DNA of 64,000 bases. Origin: Promethearchaeota archaeon. Its GTDB lineage: Archaea > Asgardarchaeota > Lokiarchaeia > Helarchaeales > RDOG01. This document shows, piece by piece, positions 19,487-28,830 of the stretch (its first letter is position 1; each line of letters opens with the position of its first letter). The translations under genes were made by a program, and so were the position numbers. The notes beneath the pieces are model-generated. The model saw nothing but the letters and a program-made list of their open reading frames with translations, was not told the DNA's origin and did no database searches. The stretch lies in NCBI GenBank assembly GCA_011365055.1, contig RDOG01000011.1:75831-139830 (forward strand). The letters are read 5' to 3'.

Positions 19487-20381
19487 AATTTTTTCCTTCG
19501 TGGATATTTATCAAGATAACCGCACCAATAATCAAGCTACTTCCAATGATTATGAAAATTGTTATGGTTTCGTTGAGAAAAAATATTCCCAATAATATAG
19601 CAACAATAATTTGGTTTAATAGAATTATGTTTGAAGTTGTAGCTTCAATTTTTTCTAATCCTTTATAATAAAAAATATATGCAAAAACAGTACATGCAAC
19701 CCCCAAATAAATAACATAGACAACATATATCAAATTAAAAGAATATACGATGATATTATTCATAAAAAAAAATGAAGGAATAAGAAACATTAAAGTTGAG
19801 TAGTAAATAACACTAAAATTAACGGAAATTGAATTAAAGTTATTTTCATTTTTCATAAAATATTTTGATACAATTATATAACATCCCCAAACTGCTCCTG
19901 CAGCCGCACATAATAAATCACCCATTAAAGTTCCACCTAATAAAGAATTAATATCTTGGAAAATAGTGAGAAAGATTATACCACCAACTCCCATTATTAT
20001 ACCAACAATTTTTAACTTTGAAAACTTCTCGTTTAAGTATAATGAACCAAAAATGGCAACATAAATGATGCTTGTAGTAACCAATAAACTTGTTTTCCCT
20101 GAAGTTGTCAATTCTTGACCCATGGATTCAAATAAATAACCCAGAAATACAAAAATAGACAAAATGATAACATATTTATTCTTCATTATTCTCATTTCAC
20201 GAATCCAATCCTTTCTAAAAATGATAAAGGACATTACAAGAGACGTAATGGAAGCAAAAACAAATCGAAAAACCAATAATGACCAGAAGTCACTAATAAA
20301 TAAAGTATAGCGCACTAATGGAAACGATGTACCCCAAATTATTCCTGCTAATAAAACAAATATAAATGCTTTTTTAGACAA
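19470..20381 (-). CDS. EamA/DMT-family transporter
   Basis: 303 residues, about ten hydrophobic segments arranged as two EamA repeats. The N-terminal GIIWGTSFPLVRY and the central GAVWGCYIIVSK mark the start of each repeat, and KLKIVGIIMGVGG is typical of the family. It belongs to the drug/metabolite transporter superfamily, probably exporting a small metabolite; the substrate cannot be predicted. First gene of the three-gene overlapping operon down to 18126. Confidence 0.85.
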   Translation of the reverse strand: MSKKAFIFVLLAGIIWGTSFPLVRYTLFISDFWSLLVFRFVFASITSLVMSFIIFRKDWIREMRIMKNKYVIILSIFVFLGYLFESMGQELTTSGKTSLLVTTSIIYVAIFGSLYLNEKFSKLKIVGIIMGVGGIIFLTIFQDINSLLGGTLMGDLLCAAAGAVWGCYIIVSKYFMKNENNFNSISVNFSVIYYSTLMFLIPSFFFMNNIIVYSFNLIYVVYVIYLGVACTVFAYIFYYKGLEKIEATTSNIILLNQIIVAILLGIFFLNETITIFIIIGSSLIIGAVILINIHEGKNYGTKE

Positions 20382-20427
20382 ATTAGATTATTCCTTGAAA
20401 TGAAAAAAATATTTCATTGCATTAAGA

Positions 20428-20691
20428 TTAATCAGCCTTGTAAAATAATTCGCAATGACAATGTCCATCTCGATCTATTTCCATTTGTGAATCTTGGCAT
20501 GGGCATATGATTCTTTTGTCTTTTTCTATATCACCAAAAACAATTTTGCATGGACAATAAAAATATCCTTTTTCCTTTTTATTTTTATTTAATCCTTTTA
20601 TTACGAATTCTACCCGTTCCATATCAGGATTTAATTTCCATCCTTTTACTTTCGCTATTTTTTTAGAAATTTCTACTGTTCTTTCACTCAT
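20428..20691 (-). CDS. Ferredoxin:thioredoxin reductase catalytic subunit-like protein
   Basis: 87 residues. Three CXC pairs are visible in order, CPC, CPC and CHC, the hallmark of the FTR beta subunit, which holds a 4Fe-4S cluster beside a redox disulfide and reduces thioredoxin with ferredoxin electrons. The spacings here are 14 and 12 residues, unlike the plant CPCX16CPCX8CHC pattern, as in archaeal variants. It is transcribed alone, with a divergent oxidoreductase upstream. Confidence 0.8.
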   Translation of the reverse strand: MSERTVEISKKIAKVKGWKLNPDMERVEFVIKGLNKNKKEKGYFYCPCKIVFGDIEKDKRIICPCQDSQMEIDRDGHCHCELFYKAD

Positions 20692-20839
20692 TTAATCGAA
20701 TCCACCTTATCATTTTAAAAATTTATATTTTTAACCTTCTAATATAAGATAATTCAAAAAAGCTTTTTCATTTAATTGTAATAATAGAATTAATAAAAAT
20801 GAAGATAGAAAAGTTTATTGTCTATGGAGTGAATTTTAA

Positions 20840-22291
20840 ATGAAAAATATTATAATTATTGGTAGTGGGATCGGCGGTTCGGGCATCGGAGGATTATTAG
20901 CAACAAATACAAAATCAAATATTACTTTATTTGAGCAGAATAATTGGGTTGGCGGCCGTTGTGGATCCTATATAAAAAAGGATTCGAAAGGGAGAGAATG
21001 GATTTGTGACGTTGGAACGCACATCTTTGGAAATTGTGATAAAGGACCCTTAGGAACAATTTTAAAAAAGATTGGAAAAGAAAATGAGGTAGAATGGTCA
21101 TATTGTAGGGATCCAGGACCTCGTATTAGTATGATGGGGCAGATAATGAGTTTCGGTTTGAAAAAAGTAACAAAAGACGGTGAAGTCAAGAAAAAGTCTA
21201 AACCATCAAAGAAAAAATCCTTTAAAGATTTATTAACAGAGATTTCATATGAAGACACTTACAATTACGATGATATGCCCTTGGACAAATATTTAAAAGC
21301 GAATAAATTGAACGTGTTTATGTATACACTACAAGCAGGTCTGATGTATGGAACAGGCCCGCAAACTACTTCTGCTGGAGAATTTCTGCGATGTTCTAAA
21401 AAAAATGCAGAAACAATGAGCATGGGATATGTAAAAGGTGGTTGTAAATCAATACCAACTGCCTATTGCAACGCAATTACGGAAAATGGAGGGAAAATAT
21501 TCATGCAGACAAAGGTTAATAGAATAATCGTTGAAGATGGAGTTGCAAAGGGAGTTGAAGTGGGTGCAAATAAAGAATATCACGAAGCAGATCTAATTAT
21601 AGCAAACTCAGATATTAAGACCACTATGTTGAAAATGGTTGGAGAAAATCACTTAGACAAAGAATATGCGACAAATGTCAAAAATTTGACATGGGGTGGC
21701 CAGGTTTGTTCTTTAAAACTAGGAATTGACATCCATGTAACAGATGACAAATGGTTAAATTACATTCCAAAGATGACGGAAAAAGATGTAAAAGCTATTG
21801 ATTTTTCAAATATGGAAGGACAAAAGGATTTAAAAGCAGAAGATATTCCTGAACGAAGTGTTCTCATGATCGTACCTCTTTCAAATCTCGATCCTGCACT
21901 TGCACCAGAAGGATGTCAAAATTTGCATTGCGTCACACCAACTTTAGGTGCTGGAGGAACAATGGAAGAACGAAAAAAGATATCTAAAAAATGGGAAGAA
22001 TGTTCAATGAATACATTATTAGAACTTTGGCCAGAAATTGATGGACACATTTTATGGACGGATTTTGTATCAGACGTGTTCTTAGAAACAAAACTTGGCA
22101 AAGAAGGTGCAGGGACGGGAGTTGGTCAAACAATAGGACAAGTAGGAAAGAAAAGACCTTCAGTAATAAGCCCAATTAAAAACCTCTATTTAACTGGTGG
22201 CGATGCAGGAGGTTGGGGTGTTGGAACAGAATTGGCTGCAAATAGTGCTTTAGAATTATATGATATCTTAATCAATCAAAAAATTGTATAA
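20840..22291 (+). CDS. FAD-dependent oxidoreductase, phytoene desaturase (CrtI)-like
   Basis: 483 residues. A Rossmann FAD site (IIGSGIGGSGIGGLLA) and the amine-oxidase/CrtI loop EQNNWVGGRCGS are at the N-terminus; the C-terminal FAD motif is YLTGGDAGGWGVGTELAA. Family members saturate, desaturate or isomerise isoprenoid chains. With no carotenoid genes nearby, reduction or oxidation of another isoprenoid or quinone is equally possible. Its ATG overlaps the stop of a 14-codon ORF starting at 20799. Confidence 0.8.
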   Translation: MKNIIIIGSGIGGSGIGGLLATNTKSNITLFEQNNWVGGRCGSYIKKDSKGREWICDVGTHIFGNCDKGPLGTILKKIGKENEVEWSYCRDPGPRISMMGQIMSFGLKKVTKDGEVKKKSKPSKKKSFKDLLTEISYEDTYNYDDMPLDKYLKANKLNVFMYTLQAGLMYGTGPQTTSAGEFLRCSKKNAETMSMGYVKGGCKSIPTAYCNAITENGGKIFMQTKVNRIIVEDGVAKGVEVGANKEYHEADLIIANSDIKTTMLKMVGENHLDKEYATNVKNLTWGGQVCSLKLGIDIHVTDDKWLNYIPKMTEKDVKAIDFSNMEGQKDLKAEDIPERSVLMIVPLSNLDPALAPEGCQNLHCVTPTLGAGGTMEERKKISKKWEECSMNTLLELWPEIDGHILWTDFVSDVFLETKLGKEGAGTGVGQTIGQVGKKRPSVISPIKNLYLTGGDAGGWGVGTELAANSALELYDILINQKIV

Positions 22292-22327
22292 TCTATATCT
22301 TTCCCCCTTTTTCTTTATATTTTCAAA

Positions 22328-22879
22328 TTATAAGAAACTTATTAATTTCTGATAAAGGTAAATCCAATAAATTATAGAAAGAATAATAAATAAAGTACCA
22401 AATCCCAAAAATAGATCTCCAGAAATTACAATCCAATATTCAATTTCATTTTGTATTTTCGGACTAAAAATTTGTATGCTTCCTAAAATAATCGATAAAA
22501 GTGAGCACACTAATAAATCAAGAAGTATTATAATTTTATATTCATATCCCATGGGATAAGAAGCAGGAACGTTTACTTCTTTATATGCAATTTGATATGC
22601 TTTTTTCATTTTCATTAATAAGAAAAGACTAATTAGTAAAATTCCCTCACTAATCAAAAACATTATTATATAACTAATATAAGTATAGTTATTTCCATAT
22701 TCTGTTAAAAAAAAAGAATTTGGACCAAAAGATATTAAATATAAAAAGAAAATTATAGCAAATGAACTGAAAAAAAGTAATATTCCTCCAATGATACTAA
22801 TAATTTGATCTTTAATTGAAATTTTATCTTCTATTCTTCTTCTTACTTCCATTCTTTCCATTCTTTTAGAATAAGACAT
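22328..22879 (-). CDS. Four-helix membrane protein next to priL
   Basis: 183 residues with a charged N-terminus (SYSKRMERMEVRRR) and four hydrophobic segments. No family recognised. It begins 15 bp after priL and is probably co-transcribed with it; the functional link is unclear. Confidence 0.65.
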   Translation of the reverse strand: MSYSKRMERMEVRRRIEDKISIKDQIISIIGGILLFFSSFAIIFFLYLISFGPNSFFLTEYGNNYTYISYIIMFLISEGILLISLFLLMKMKKAYQIAYKEVNVPASYPMGYEYKIIILLDLLVCSLLSIILGSIQIFSPKIQNEIEYWIVISGDLFLGFGTLFIILSIIYWIYLYQKLISFL

Positions 22880-22894
22880 TTTATTTGATATTCC

Positions 22895-24160
22895 TTAATC
22901 TTTAATTATTTTTTGTTTTTTAGATGTTTTATTTAAATAATTAAATAATTGTTTTCGAGTAAAATTCATCTTATTTTTTTTCAAATTCTTAGTAGGTTTA
23001 AATGAATCTGTTTGAGCTAAAATAAATGGGAAACATAAAATATTTGGAATTATTAAATTTTCTAACATCCATGCCATTCGTTTGAAAAAAGCTAAAGGAA
23101 TCTTTATCTTTCCATCCGTACACCAATTATAAGGATCATTTCTCATATTAATTTTGCATAATCCAAACGCTTTAATTTTTTTACAGCTATAGGAAATATA
23201 ACCCTTATGTTCTGCATGAGAAACCATGTATTTAGTGATATCTTCACGAAAGTCAGGCGAATGAGCAAATAAATTCATTAATTCCTCTTTGGACATCCCT
23301 ATATTTAAACAAAAAAATTCGAAAATTAATCGTTCTTGATGATCAAGATTTTTGCCTTCAAGAAGTTGAACGTAAGCATTGTTAATACAAGATGGGAATG
23401 CATCATTATAAACAGTTCCGGAATAAAATTCCCCAATATTCCTTTCTGCCTTAAACTCAAGAATGTCGTTTCGTAATTCTTCAGCAGTTTCTATCAATTT
23501 TTTAGGTAATTTATTCTCCTTTAAATGTTCAAATAATTCAGATATTTTTTTATTGATCATTTGACGTATAGCAGCATTGAATAAATTTGAAATGTCGATT
23601 TTACTTAGATTTTCGACCCAACCTTTATTTAAAACGTTATTGGATAATAAAAAATGTTTAGACGTCGCTTTAGAATCCAGACCAGGATTTAAATCGGTCG
23701 TTTCAATTTTTGTTGCAAAAGTAAGATAATCAAATACGTTCATTTTGTAAATTTCTTTTTTATTTTCTTCCTCTTCGATTTTTACATCCCACTCTTTTAA
23801 AATACCTATTTCATTCACGATTCCTGTTTTGCTTGAATCAACAAATTTTCTTGTTCGTTTAGAATAAGATTCAGCATATCTATTTGTGAACCAAGAATCA
23901 TGAAGGTAAGCGATTATCCCGTTTTGAATCGGATAACTTAATGCTTCAATTAAATAATCATTTATAGGTTTTTTGACAAAATCCTCTAAATTACTTAAAA
24001 TTAATCTTAGGTTTTCTAATGCGTTTGGTATAACTTTTTCGTATTCTTTTATTATATTATCAATAGTGAAATTAAACTTTCTAAAAATCTCTTTATTACT
24101 ATCTAAGAAGGGAAATTTAGCAATTCTACTCCAACTCACATCCTTATAAGATAAACCCAA
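22895..24160 (-). CDS. priL: DNA primase large subunit PriL
   Basis: 421 residues. The C-terminal iron-sulfur domain is unmistakable: FPSCINNAY, then LDHQERL, LNIGMS, FAHSPDFRED and the SC...GLC pair. Candidate 4Fe-4S ligands are Cys258, Cys326, Cys335 and Cys347. PriL partners PriS in RNA primer synthesis and hand-off during replication. The N-terminal half is the helical domain that contacts PriS. No priS is present in the window. A small membrane-protein gene follows 15 bp downstream. Confidence 0.9.
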   Translation of the reverse strand: MGLSYKDVSWSRIAKFPFLDSNKEIFRKFNFTIDNIIKEYEKVIPNALENLRLILSNLEDFVKKPINDYLIEALSYPIQNGIIAYLHDSWFTNRYAESYSKRTRKFVDSSKTGIVNEIGILKEWDVKIEEEENKKEIYKMNVFDYLTFATKIETTDLNPGLDSKATSKHFLLSNNVLNKGWVENLSKIDISNLFNAAIRQMINKKISELFEHLKENKLPKKLIETAEELRNDILEFKAERNIGEFYSGTVYNDAFPSCINNAYVQLLEGKNLDHQERLIFEFFCLNIGMSKEELMNLFAHSPDFREDITKYMVSHAEHKGYISYSCKKIKAFGLCKINMRNDPYNWCTDGKIKIPLAFFKRMAWMLENLIIPNILCFPFILAQTDSFKPTKNLKKNKMNFTRKQLFNYLNKTSKKQKIIKD

Positions 24161-24287
24161 GATTTCTCAACTAAATTTCGATTTTTCAAGATTCAGTACT
24201 TAATTATATTTTTTATTAATTAAAGATTATTCTTTCAATAATAAGTAAAAAAAGTGTTTATATTTAACATATTTGAGTTAAAATTAA

Positions 24288-25556
24288 TTAAGTATCTGAT
24301 TGACAAATTTTTTTAAATAATGATAAAGCACAATAATTCCCACACATTGTACAGGATTCTTCATCTACTCTATGTTTTTTTTGCGGTTCATCAGGATCTA
24401 AACAATGTGCGAATTGATCTTTCCAAGCCTTTAAAAACCGAGCTTTTGAGACTTCTAAATCATCGTTAAATAGTTGATTTAATCCAAATTTAATAGAATC
24501 ACCGACATGAGCAGCAATCCTACATGCAATTAACCCATTCTTAATATCCTCAACTGTTGGTAAACAAAGATGCTCCGCTGGTGTAATAGCGCATAAATAA
24601 TCTGCCCCAAATCCAGATGCAAATGCTCCACCAATAGCAGCCGCAACGTGATCATAACCTAACGCAAAATCGGTAGGCAATGGACCAGAAACAAATAAAG
24701 GTCTATCTTGAGTCATTTTTTTATGAATTTTAGTCCATTCCATAAGATCTTTAGCATTTATATGCCCACCAAGGCTTTCTAATATTACTTGTACACCATT
24801 CTTATTTGCTAATTTGGCGAGTTTTGAATTAATCATTATTTCAGAAATTTGAAATTCATCAATTTTATCGTGGATGCATCCAGTTCTCATCGCATTTCCT
24901 AAATTTAATACGATATCTCGCTCCTTCATTAATTCTAAAATATATTCAAAATTCCTAAAAAAGGGATTCTCTATTGAATTCGATACCATCATTGATGCAG
25001 TAAAGCTGCCACCTTTAGAAACCATCCCCATAATTCTCTTTCCTTTCATTTTAATTAGATCTTCAAGTGAAAATCCAGCATGAATGACCAGAGAACTTAT
25101 ACCATCCTTAATTTGTTTTTCAATTGTCTTAAAAATACAATTTTCTGATAAGTTTAAAAAAGAATTTGCATCCACAATACTTTGATAGATTGGAACAGTT
25201 GTTATAGGGATGATAGAATGCTCTAACATTTTTTTTCGTATAAAATCAATATCTCCACCCATCGAAAGGTCTGATAGTGTGTCAGCACCATATTTATGTG
25301 CAATTTTTACTTTTTCAATTTCATTATCAAGATTAATAATAGAAGAAGATGTTCCAATATTAACATTTATTTTTGTTCTAAACGGAGAGCCGATACCAAT
25401 AGCTTTAAAATTCTTCCTTTTCATTATTATTGCTCTCCCTTTTGATATTTCTTTTAAAAGAAAATTTTTGTCAATATTTTCATCTTTAGATACTTGAATC
25501 ATTTCCTTTGTAACATTTCCTTTAATAGCATCTTCAAATATTGTCAAGAAAAACAC
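24288..25556 (-). CDS. thiC: Phosphomethylpyrimidine synthase ThiC
   Basis: 422 residues; radical SAM enzyme converting aminoimidazole ribotide to HMP-phosphate in thiamine synthesis. Recognisable parts are the N-terminal GRAIIMKR, KINVNIGTSSS, AHKYGADTLSDLSMGGD, PTDFALGYDHVAAAIGGA and the C-terminal cluster motif CTMCGNYC. The cysteine spacing is CX2CX3C, one residue tighter than the CX2CX4C of bacterial ThiC. The start is GTG at 25556, with TTG at 25547 as an alternative. Last gene of the operon that begins with ftr, 17 bp after the DUF167 gene. Confidence 0.93.
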   Translation of the reverse strand: MFFLTIFEDAIKGNVTKEMIQVSKDENIDKNFLLKEISKGRAIIMKRKNFKAIGIGSPFRTKINVNIGTSSSIINLDNEIEKVKIAHKYGADTLSDLSMGGDIDFIRKKMLEHSIIPITTVPIYQSIVDANSFLNLSENCIFKTIEKQIKDGISSLVIHAGFSLEDLIKMKGKRIMGMVSKGGSFTASMMVSNSIENPFFRNFEYILELMKERDIVLNLGNAMRTGCIHDKIDEFQISEIMINSKLAKLANKNGVQVILESLGGHINAKDLMEWTKIHKKMTQDRPLFVSGPLPTDFALGYDHVAAAIGGAFASGFGADYLCAITPAEHLCLPTVEDIKNGLIACRIAAHVGDSIKFGLNQLFNDDLEVSKARFLKAWKDQFAHCLDPDEPQKKHRVDEESCTMCGNYCALSLFKKICQSDT

Positions 25557-25573
25557 CTGAAAAAATTAATGAT

Positions 25574-25807
25574 TTATTCAGAGAAATAAATTTTTACTAA
25601 TTTATTAGTAGTTTTCATACCTTTAATAATCTCAATGTCTGTTTTAGCAACTTTAAAATGTTTTGACAATAATTTTATCAATTCTTTATTAGCTGCTCCT
25701 TTTATCGGTTGAGATTTTAAATGTACTTCAAGTTTATTCTTATCTATTTTAATTATATCTATCTTTTTTGCGTTTGGTTTAACATTTATTTCAAATATTT
25801 GTTCCAT
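25574..25807 (-). CDS. DUF167 (YggU-like) protein
   Basis: 77 residues. The sequence matches the short DUF167 fold: VKPNAKK near the N-terminus, LEVHLKSQPIKGAANKELI in the middle and a closing beta-strand. Function is unknown in the family. It sits between the ftr paralogue and thiC with short gaps (34 and 17 bp). Confidence 0.88.
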   Translation of the reverse strand: MEQIFEINVKPNAKKIDIIKIDKNKLEVHLKSQPIKGAANKELIKLLSKHFKVAKTDIEIIKGMKTTNKLVKIYFSE

Positions 25808-25841
25808 TTAATCCCAAACAATTATCAAATTAGAAATTATA

Positions 25842-26705
25842 TTAGAGTATCATTTTAAGTTCGAATTTTTCATGACCCAATTTAGATTCAAATGAAGAAC
25901 TCGTGATTTTTGTAATCCCTGGATAATTTTCAATGGATTCAATGCCAAATTTTAAAGTATTAAATAAATTAGTAACATCAAGTGCATCTAGAATTATTTG
26001 AAAAGCAATATTTGTCCCTTTAGGAATATTCGGATCATGTAATTTAGGACAGAATTTTGTATTTAGTGTTTTTTTCATAAAATCATATTTTTCAGATCCA
26101 AGTTTAAACCCAAATCGCGTGAATCCTCCCGGATATGGGCTCATTATACCAGGAGTCTCTTGTACTATTTCAGAAAATGCCATACAAGCTTGTAAAACGT
26201 TTTTCGAATCATTCCCCATAATAATTATGTTGGTACTAACACCAAGTTTCATCCCAAATTCAGATTCAATAAAAAAATCGCCATCAAAAGATGGAAGATT
26301 CCAAACTGTGCGATCATTCAACATACCCTTCATTTGATTTCCATCAGCAAAATAAGCAATGCTATCACCCACTTTTACTTTTTCTACTTCGGGATCATCA
26401 AACATATAGTCAAATACAGATGATGTAGGTGTGCATATGATAGATTGGGTAATTCTACGTGCCATTTCTTTCTCTAAAGCTTTTTTAGTTGGAGCAGCTA
26501 TCATCATTACTACACCATATCTCTTATCAGGAGTTTCAGAAGTACGAAGATCAATACCAGCTTCAATCCCATCTTTATATCCAAAACCGCTCGCCATTCG
26601 TGCAGCAGTTAAGGCCCATTCGGGAGATACTGCAGTAACAAGTATTCTTCCCATCCATAAAGCAATTAATTCGCCCGTTCCATCCAATTCAAATGAAGGT
26701 GACAC
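25842..26705 (-). CDS. Diverged paralogue of formylmethanofuran:H4MPT formyltransferase
   Basis: 287 residues, homologous along its length to the Ftr encoded just upstream: ALWMGRILVTAV, CTPTSSVFDYM, AYFADG and YPGGFTR align with the Ftr blocks. It is about 27 residues shorter, and the C-terminal KISAGNFGG block of Ftr is replaced by KITSSSFESK. It may have lost or changed formyl-transfer activity, or act as a partner of the intact Ftr. The start is GTG at 26705, 27 bp after the ftr stop, so the two are co-transcribed. Confidence 0.85.
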   Translation of the reverse strand: MSPSFELDGTGELIALWMGRILVTAVSPEWALTAARMASGFGYKDGIEAGIDLRTSETPDKRYGVVMMIAAPTKKALEKEMARRITQSIICTPTSSVFDYMFDDPEVEKVKVGDSIAYFADGNQMKGMLNDRTVWNLPSFDGDFFIESEFGMKLGVSTNIIIMGNDSKNVLQACMAFSEIVQETPGIMSPYPGGFTRFGFKLGSEKYDFMKKTLNTKFCPKLHDPNIPKGTNIAFQIILDALDVTNLFNTLKFGIESIENYPGITKITSSSFESKLGHEKFELKMIL

Positions 26706-26732
26706 TTAAAATCAACTCTTATTAAAAAAAGA

Positions 26733-27677
26733 TTAGAGGCCTAAGGCTTCTTTTAAATGAATTTGAACCTTTCCCAAGGTTCCTCCAAAATTTCCCGCAG
26801 AGATTTTTATTATGCCTGGCACTTTTACAGCAGCTTTTATTCCTTTAGCTGTTGCTTTTTTTAATAAATCTTCATTTAAACCATTGAATACAAGCTCTAA
26901 AACGCAATTTGAACCAGCAGGAACTTTAGATCCTTCAACTTTCTCCTTTAAAACGGGACATTCAAGATGATTCGTGGATGCATTTAAGAACTTATATTTT
27001 AAGCTTCCAGTCTTTGAGCCAGAACGGCAAACGCCTCCGGGAAAACTAGCAATGACACCTTTAACCGCTTTAATTTCCTTTACAGCATCAACAGCAGCTT
27101 TTAATGTATTATCTAAGTTATCACCGAAAATGAAGAGATTACCGCCGGCAATTCCTTTCTTGGCATTGAATCCATGTTCTACATTAAACCAACCTTCCAT
27201 GACGGGGATTTTCCACATTCTTTTACCTTTTAATTCATATTCTTCTTCGAATCCATCCCCAAAATATGCTAAATTTCTTCCAGTTATAAAAATTGCTTTT
27301 TTAGGAACCTTTGTCCCATCTTTTTGTTTAGCTTGGTACATATCTGGTTCCAATCCCATCCAATCAAAGGCTGAAGCAGTAGGACAAGTTAAAATACATT
27401 GACCCATCCTATTTAACATCGAAGTTCCTAATTGTGCTCTTCCAGAATAAAGCATGACTGAAACACCAGGGCGTCCATCTGGAGTTGCTGATGCAGGAAC
27501 GATTTCATCAATTCCAGCTTCACAATCACAAGCAATTGCAGAAACTGCAAACCCACTAAAAACTTGGGCACAAGTCATTGCCCATTCTTCATTTATTGCA
27601 GTTATTAATACTCTTGTACACCACATATCAAATGCTTCTGCATATGTATCATCTATTTTTACGCCATTTAATTCCAT
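26733..27677 (-). CDS. ftr: Formylmethanofuran:tetrahydromethanopterin formyltransferase
   Basis: 314 residues, slightly longer than methanogen Ftr. Characteristic blocks are MELNGVKIDDTYAEAF at the start, GQCILTCPTASAFD, AYFGDGFEEEYELKGKRMWK, FPGGV and the C-terminal PGIIKISAGNFGGTLGK. It transfers the formyl group from formylmethanofuran to tetrahydromethanopterin in the methyl branch of the archaeal Wood-Ljungdahl pathway, in the cytoplasm. First gene of the operon ftr - ftr paralogue - DUF167 - thiC. No other pathway genes lie in the window. Confidence 0.95.
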   Translation of the reverse strand: MELNGVKIDDTYAEAFDMWCTRVLITAINEEWAMTCAQVFSGFAVSAIACDCEAGIDEIVPASATPDGRPGVSVMLYSGRAQLGTSMLNRMGQCILTCPTASAFDWMGLEPDMYQAKQKDGTKVPKKAIFITGRNLAYFGDGFEEEYELKGKRMWKIPVMEGWFNVEHGFNAKKGIAGGNLFIFGDNLDNTLKAAVDAVKEIKAVKGVIASFPGGVCRSGSKTGSLKYKFLNASTNHLECPVLKEKVEGSKVPAGSNCVLELVFNGLNEDLLKKATAKGIKAAVKVPGIIKISAGNFGGTLGKVQIHLKEALGL

Positions 27678-27782
27678 TAAAAATCCTCACTTCAAAATTT
27701 ATTTGGTAATTTATTTCTTTGATATAATTGCAAATACAATTTAAGAGAAATTTAATTAAAGATTTTTGTCATCCAATTCCTA

Positions 27783-28280
27783 ATGAAAAAATTAACCAGA
27801 TTTTTTTTGTTAATAAGCCCTCTAATAATATTTGGATTACTTATCATTGAATATAATGTTTGGAGACCACCTATCAATCCCTCAATTACGCAACCAGTAT
27901 CCATAACAATATTATTAGAAAAGCCAGACGTTTATCAAGCACCGATGCTCCTCTCAATAAATGGAGATGTTAAAAATAGAACGAATAATGATTTATTTAT
28001 CATAGGATTAAATAATAAAGTTCTTAGAGTAAATTGTTCGGGTCTTAATATAGAAGAAATAAAGCCGGGTATGACATTATATATTAAGGGATATTCATAT
28101 TATCACGATACGAGTAAAAATTATTTTTTAGCTATAGAAATTTATATTTTTTATTCATATTCTTTATATTTATCCATACCAGGTCTCATTATCATCTTAA
28201 TTATTCTTTTCGTTGTTTTTAAATTTAATTTTAAAGACTTTAGCTTCTCACGACGAAAGGGGGAAAAAAATAATGCCTGA
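27783..28280 (+). CDS. Membrane protein with extracytoplasmic OB-like domain
   Basis: 165 residues: an N-terminal helix (about 5-25), a beta-rich middle containing LLSINGDVKNRTNN and IKPGMTLYIKGY that resembles a small OB fold, then a second helix (about 128-150) and a basic tail. Specific family not recognised. It overlaps the next gene by 8 bp, so the two are coupled. Confidence 0.6.
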   Translation: MKKLTRFFLLISPLIIFGLLIIEYNVWRPPINPSITQPVSITILLEKPDVYQAPMLLSINGDVKNRTNNDLFIIGLNNKVLRVNCSGLNIEEIKPGMTLYIKGYSYYHDTSKNYFLAIEIYIFYSYSLYLSIPGLIIILIILFVVFKFNFKDFSFSRRKGEKNNA

Positions 28281-28827
28281 TTGGTTGACACATCTAGTAA
28301 TAGGTTACATCATCATATGGGCAGTAAGTAAATTTCCAACTTACGATGTCAAATTGAGAAAATATTATTGGATTTTCATCATTGGGATGGTTGCACCAGA
28401 TATCGAACGTATATTTTCAATCATTGCAAACCTTATTGGAAATTCATACATCCAAGAATTCTTTGGTCCTATTACAACCATTACTCATTCATTCTTAGGT
28501 GTTCTACTAGTAAGTCTATTTATTACGGGATTTTTTTCGCGAGAACAGGACTCAAAAAATATCTTTCTCGTTCTTATTATTGGAGGAATTGGGCACCTTA
28601 TTATGGATATGATTATGTGGCCTGCTGGTTGGGGTTATGGCATTCCGTTGTTTTACCCATTAATCGGACCTGAATTCGTTGTATCTTTTGGATTTGTGTG
28701 GCCTGGAGGATTCATACCCTTAATTATAGCATCAATAATCTTCTTAGGAACAATTAGTATCGATCTTATTACAAAAAATTTCACGGTTTTTAAATATAAT
28801 TTTTCAAAAAAAGTTGAAATTATTTAA
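28273..28827 (+). CDS. YdjM/DUF457-like membrane-bound putative metal-dependent hydrolase
   Basis: 184 residues from ATG at 28273, chosen because MPDWLTHLVIGY is the conserved N-terminus of this family; the longer frame is only an upstream extension inside the preceding gene. Several helices carry conserved polar sites: PDWLTH, PDIERI, ITHSFLG and GHLIMD. Family members are annotated as membrane-bound metal-dependent hydrolases of unknown substrate. Confidence 0.75.
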   Translation: MPDWLTHLVIGYIIIWAVSKFPTYDVKLRKYYWIFIIGMVAPDIERIFSIIANLIGNSYIQEFFGPITTITHSFLGVLLVSLFITGFFSREQDSKNIFLVLIIGGIGHLIMDMIMWPAGWGYGIPLFYPLIGPEFVVSFGFVWPGGFIPLIIASIIFLGTISIDLITKNFTVFKYNFSKKVEII

Positions 28828-28830
28828 TAT

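Noticed and set aside
20799..20843. 14-codon ORF overlapping the start of the CrtI-like gene
   Set aside because: No Shine-Dalgarno of its own; the overlap is likely chance in AT-rich sequence.
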